64,000 nt of DNA, taken from assembly GCA_030142905.1 (NCBI GenBank), contig JASJOG010000046.1:838501-902500 (forward strand), in the 5' to 3' direction. Source of the DNA: Heliopora coerulea. Lineage: Eukaryota; Cnidaria; Anthozoa; Scleralcyonacea; Helioporidae. Shown piece after piece: positions 59,597 to 64,000 of the stretch (position 1 is its first letter; each line of letters begins with the position of its first letter). The notes beneath the pieces were generated by a model that saw only the letters and a program-made list of their open reading frames with translations, ran no database searches and was not told where the DNA came from. Position numbers and translations under genes: made by a program.

Positions 59597-59718
59597 TTAC
59601 TCCTTAGATCTCAACATAACCTCCCCGTGTTTGCCAGAACATACAGGGATATGACGTCCGGGAACGATACCATCAGAATGCGAGATTCCAGGAGAGATTG
59701 TCATAGGGCCCTCCTGCG
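59597..59718 (-). CDS. Candidate minus-strand terminal exon of an unidentified gene
   Basis: Read on the minus strand, a good acceptor (TTATTTGTTTGTTTAG) precedes an open phase-1 segment ending in TAA: QEGPMTISPGISHSDGIVPG, then RHIPVCSGKHGEVMLRSKE. An AATAAA lies about 65 nt after the stop (near 59530). I do not recognise the family. Upstream exons would lie at higher coordinates; coding-like minus frames occur at 60015-60230 and 60846-61232 but I could not join them. Confidence 0.35.
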
Positions 59719-61593
59719 CTAAACAAACAAATAATTCGAAACACGAGAGAGAGTTGCAGTTGAAGAAGTAACAAGAATGAACACGCACGAGACAATATTG
59801 ACCTGCGGTGATAATTGCGTTATTCGACCGTAAAATAAGTGACCAGTAGCTTTAGTTACAAATGACTGATGAATTATCTACTTTCAATATCCTTTTTTAA
59901 ATAATAAAATGGCTAACCAGGTTAAGAAAACTTCGTCAAGATTTTATGGCCCAAAAAATGTCTACGTCACAAACATGCGTTTTTTGCGGCGGCTTATTTC
60001 CTGAACATTGATAAATGCTTGCGATAACATATTCGTGTCAACAATGGCTTGAAGTTCTCGAGGCTTGTCCATCCCTCGAACCCTCTGTGCAAGAATCTCT
60101 AACCAGCGGTCGTTCAGCATTGAACCCGAAGCCGCTTTTTCAAGTACGACCGATATCCATACTCAGCGATTTGATTAGATGCGTTGAAAGAAATATCAAA
60201 ACGCAAAAACTGACTGTCATCAGTTTATAACAGGAGGCGATTAATGTCGTTGTATCTTTAAGAATCGCAGGAATATCTGATCGAACATGTACAAAATGAA
60301 CAGGGCTGGTTAGAGGTGGCTGGCTGTCTTCTTGACTGTTTTAATAGGCAGATAAATTACCGCCGTTGTGCTAAATTTCGTTTCATTTTTAGCCCATTCG
60401 TGCCATTCGCTCTGTAGTTTTCACTTCTCAGGCGTAAACGTGTATCTGGCGAGTTCGAAGTACACCTGCAGACCTGGGGAGGGGTGACGTTCCAGTTACT
60501 GTTGGTTTTATTTTTCAGAAATAGGCGTTATAGGAATGTTCAATTTATTTAATTGGAATAACAGTGAACTTAACAATTTTTTTTTTTTGTATTTTTCTGG
60601 AATGTTCGTACATTGCGGTGTGACTTGCCCTAACAATTTTTGAACCACTCCCGCGTAACGGCTTATGACGCACATCCACGCTTCCGTCTATTCGACATTC
60701 CGGCGTCTTAGTTTGGGAAATGCGAAACAGTAAGAAGCTGTGAATAAACAATTTAGTCTGTTTTGAATTTTCTAGAGATATCGTAAAGGTTCGAGGAAAA
60801 GTCACCACCAAAGCTTTTCGACGAGCCAAAGTTTCGACAAGCAGATTAAACAGGCAAGCGTAAATTAACCATTGTTGGGAAATTATATCGAAAAATCTCC
60901 CTCAGCAGGGAAGGGTAGGCAATCTCGATTTCCTCATAACAAGGTTTCCTGGTCATCCGAATCGAAACATGTAACCACTCCTCCCTCGTTTCCCGACGAG
61001 GCCACAGCTGCCAGAAATATTTACGTGTAATTACGTTTAACCAGATATAAAGCTTGAAATATAATCCAGTCTGAATCACTACAACCCATTCTAAGCTGAA
61101 CAACCGAAGTGAGATCAGAAACCACGGTTGTTTTCGAAACAGCAACCATGGACCAGAGTGCAGTAAGTTATTATTTTCTATTGGCTGGCGTACCAAGAAA
61201 CGTGGCTGGATATTTTTGAATATTTTAAACAAAGGCTGTCACAGACAGAGGGAATTGTATGACCTAATTTACATTTTAAGAGACCTATAAAGTCCATGAT
61301 TTCTGCTTGTGAGTTCGAGCTGAGTTCTGTATTTTACCTCGTATACGCAAGCTGAGCGCTGGCTGTGTAAGGAGGAAAGTTGAGTGCCTCATTGGGCAGA
61401 GAACGGAACCCTTGTTGTGTTAGCGACAGTAAAGCTTAGAGCGTGCAGGGCCAGTTCCGGCCTTGTAAAACCGTGAGTAAATTGCTTTCGAGGGTGGAGT
61501 CTTGACTACAAAAGACTAGCACAAATTGTAGTTGTGAGCTAAGTCTGACTTGTCCTGATCGAGTGGCTAACTTTGTGCCTTTTGTACTAACAG
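59719..61593. other. Region upstream of the filamin CH exon
   Basis: It may hold minus-strand exons of the unidentified gene and a filamin promoter. A very short plus-strand candidate exon, ATG GAC CAG AGT GCA at 61148-61162 before a GTAAGT, has a strong start context and phase 0. It could also splice to 61594. There is no evidence to choose between it and 49158. Confidence 0.3.
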
Positions 61594-61888
61594 GATATTA
61601 GGATGCCTGATCACGACCCGACTTCGGCAGATGCAGAATGGAAGAAGATTCAGCAGAGGACCTTTACTCGCTGGTGTAACGAACATTTGAAGGTTGCCAA
61701 CATTGTCATATACAACTTGGAAACTGATTTATGCGATGGCATCAAACTCATCGTCTTACTCGAGGTTCTGGCCCACAAGAGGGTCGGCAAATACAACAAG
61801 AAACCCAACTTCAAATCACAGAAGTTGGAAAATGTGGCTATTGCTCTCAAATTCATTGAAAATGAAAACATCAAACTGGTTAACATCG
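61594..61888 (+). CDS. FLN: Filamin, first calponin-homology (CH1) exon; gene continues beyond window
   Basis: The exon encodes MPDHDPTSADAEWKKIQQRT, FTRWCNEHLK, LETDLCDGIKLIVLLEVL, NFKSQKLENVAIALKFI and NIKLVNI before GTAAGT at 61889, in phase 1. Motifs WKKIQQ-x-TFTRWCNEHLK, DL-x-DG-x-x-L-I-x-LLEVL and NV-x-x-AL-x-F-I are those of the filamin actin-binding CH1 domain. Filamins are long homodimeric actin crosslinkers built from two CH domains and about 24 immunoglobulin-like repeats, acting at the cortex beneath receptors. Only the first 95 codons are here. An acceptor (TTTTGTACTAACAG) ends at 61593 and the frame is open to it, so the ATG at 61603 may be internal and the true start in an upstream exon. 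Confidence 0.93.
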
Positions 61889-64000
61889 GTAAGTCTGGGT
61901 AAATTTTCACTTACATGTTAATATCAATCCCATTGTAAATGCTTGTTACACGTTATTGTCAGTATGCTGCTTTCTGCTTCATTCGTGTGCTCTGTGTGAC
62001 TAACTCGGTTATCCACATTCAAGTCGAAGTGACATTTGAGGCCCTAACATAAAAAGTCTGTCAAGCTGGAATAACGTTGTGGTTCATAGACTGTCGTCCA
62101 AGCCACGCCGGATTTATAAGGCTTCTTGCTACACATCACAATATGCACGATTTTTTAGCTGTAATGTAAAGAAAAACTTTAACATGAACGAGAAGTGAGA
62201 CGGCTCCCCATTGATTTCGACTGCACCAAGCCTACTACTCTAGCGATTTAAGTCGTTCGGTTATTCGTCATTAACATGTATCCACACAGCCAGCAACCAA
62301 ATGTTTCTGTTAGGTGCAGAGCGCATTTATGGTTGCTGTTCCTTCGATTTGGTTAAATCTTTGTGATTGATTAGTGCAGACATGTTTGTTACCAGAACGA
62401 AGTATATGTCAATAAATGACGTGGGCGTTAACTGAAGGATTTTAACAAACGCATAAGCGATAGTTTCACACGGCGCATATGGGGTTAAGATATTTACACA
62501 TTGGTCACCAAATATATACTAACCTGGCTGGTGTAAGGGAATCCTCGTACCGAATTAATCATATAAATATTTCATTGATAAGCATGCTAACTGCTATGTC
62601 ATGGCTGAACTAATTTATTATTTGACTGCTTGCGAGTTGTATTTGTAGCAGACATTCTAAATATGACTTTAACCGGCTTCTCAATTCGGGTGCTCCCGCT
62701 TGGGTACCAAACAAGTTTTTGTAGCTACAATAACAGGTTGTGGTTACTTTCCTTTAAAGAATTCTTATTGTAAACCGTAGCCTCTGTAAATCTATCAAAC
62801 ATTACACAACTTGTTTAGACTAGGCATTCGCTATTCATTCGTAGCAATGATAAGATGCTACTGGTATGTTGTAGATGGCTAGGGGGTGCATTTACGGACG
62901 ATATCCGCCCCATAACTTTTAGTTTGAAGAAAGCATGTTGGCCAGGAAATTCGACAATTCAAACAGATATGCTGGTTATGTCAGAATCCAGACTCCAGAC
63001 TCCATGTTTGCAGTGCCACTTGTAGGCGTTTCCTGTGGGTGATACTAGTACTTTCTCCGACTAGTACTTTCTAAATTGATCCTTTCTTACGTCGATTCAG
63101 TTTCGTTAAATACTTTCACTTGCAAACGCGAATTTAGTACCACGCAGACAGCTATTAAATATATAGTATAGATCATTTTAACGGCAGAAGTCTTGGTCGT
63201 CACCAACACCATAAATGGAAATGTTGACACGAACGAAGTAATGACAAGTATTTTAAATCCCCTTTCAATTGGTTGTCTGCACGACCCAGTTTGAATCATA
63301 CAAGACTTTTACTTTAGTGGCTGTGTACCCAACTAATTTGCTTTTTAACTAACGTAATCTAAGGGCTTATTATGCCTGGCATTTTCGTCTTAAACCGAGA
63401 ATGTCTTTGAAGACAACCATCTGCTCTAAAATGGCCTGACTCACTATCATGTATTCAGCTGTCACTTGTGCGGAACCGTTTTGTTCGAAAGATTCGTTAA
63501 GAAACTTGCAAGAACGAAAGCTTGGCGTGAGGGGCTGTACCCGAAAGTCTTTTACAATTGTAGTTCAAAGTCGTCTTCGCTTAATTAGTATGTTATCCGC
63601 CTTTGATGTGTAACAATTCTTGCTTCAAAGACGCGTTTAGGTTTGAGATTATGTTTGGCCTGTCTGTGCTGTATAACCACCATGTCTAAGTGATTTCTGA
63701 CAGTTTTTGTAACGGACTGCTGTTGTTTTTGTGCTAGAAGTGACCAGCAGGACGTCTAATTTTATTTAATGCAAAGCACTTTTGTCTTCTGACTGAAATC
63801 GAGATCAGAAGGTCAAAGCGTTGGGTCTGGGTTTTGTAAACACTTAAAGACTTGATTTGAGACAAGCAACTGAACCTGATTGTCGTAATACAAAAATTCA
63901 AAGATCCTAGGTATTAAATTTGGTAGTTGTAGAATTTTAACGATGCAATACAGTCATCACTCGATTAAACAGAAAATCAAGAGCGGTCTGATGAACCATA
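61889..64000. other. Filamin intron (continues past the window)
   Basis: I looked for the next CH1 exon (the segment after IKLVNI, with a GNLKLILGLIW-like motif) and did not find it. The stretch has no recognised repeat boundary. Confidence 0.6.

Noticed and set aside
60545..60829. 94-codon minus-strand open frame
   Set aside because: It passes through a poly-A/poly-T run and lacks a donor; no family pattern was recognised.

Overview
The window is animal nuclear DNA: genes cut into many short exons with GT/AG boundaries, AT-rich introns and intergenic stretches packed with MITEs, foldback elements, tRNA-derived SINEs, LINE fragments and microsatellites. Gene content, intron style, TTAGGG-like tracts and a hammerhead ribozyme of the retrozyme/Penelope type suggest a cnidarian, probably a stony coral or relative. 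That assignment is an inference from style, not a database match.

Layout. (1) 1-201: the tail of a retroelement-type ORF. (2) 631-7866 (+): a five-exon gene for a membrane-anchored endonuclease/exonuclease/phosphatase (CCR4/Angel/nocturnin/PDE12 group). A complete hAT element sits in intron 1 and an 870-bp TGR-type triplet repeat in intron 3. (3) 9014-35664 (+): a SLMAP orthologue of 33 inferred coding exons (about 853 aa), with an N-terminal FHA domain, a long coiled coil and a C-terminal tail anchor. Its middle is a run of 17 small exons that all begin and end in phase 1. (4) 38509-44735 (-): a five-exon gene for a two-pass membrane protein with a small Cys-containing loop, laid out like BK-channel beta (KCNMB) or TipE auxiliary subunits. 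(5) 49158-49244 (+): a phase-compatible candidate first exon for filamin. (6) 61594-61888 (+): the first CH-domain exon of filamin. The rest of filamin lies to the right of the window. A short minus-strand terminal exon of unknown gene lies at 59597-59718.

Gene relations. SLMAP followed by filamin on the same strand is the order known in human (SLMAP-FLNB, 3p14.3), so this looks like an ancient conserved gene pair. Human 3p14.3 also carries the EEP-family gene PDE12, so the EEP gene here may be a third member of the block. If the filamin start is at 49158 (or the candidate at 38100), intergenic-looking DNA becomes a filamin intron.

Mobile DNA. Elements with readable boundaries include hAT-type (8-bp duplications at 1428/2831 and 49397/49807), Tigger/pogo-type (TA at 10542), Harbinger-type (TAA at 51733) and TTAA-type MITEs. 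There is also a set of foldbacks whose arms carry tRNA-like internal promoter boxes (about 19.6, 48.1, 53.6-54.1 and 58.1 kb). All exon models were read by eye from splice signals, phase continuity and family resemblance; none is supported by transcript data.
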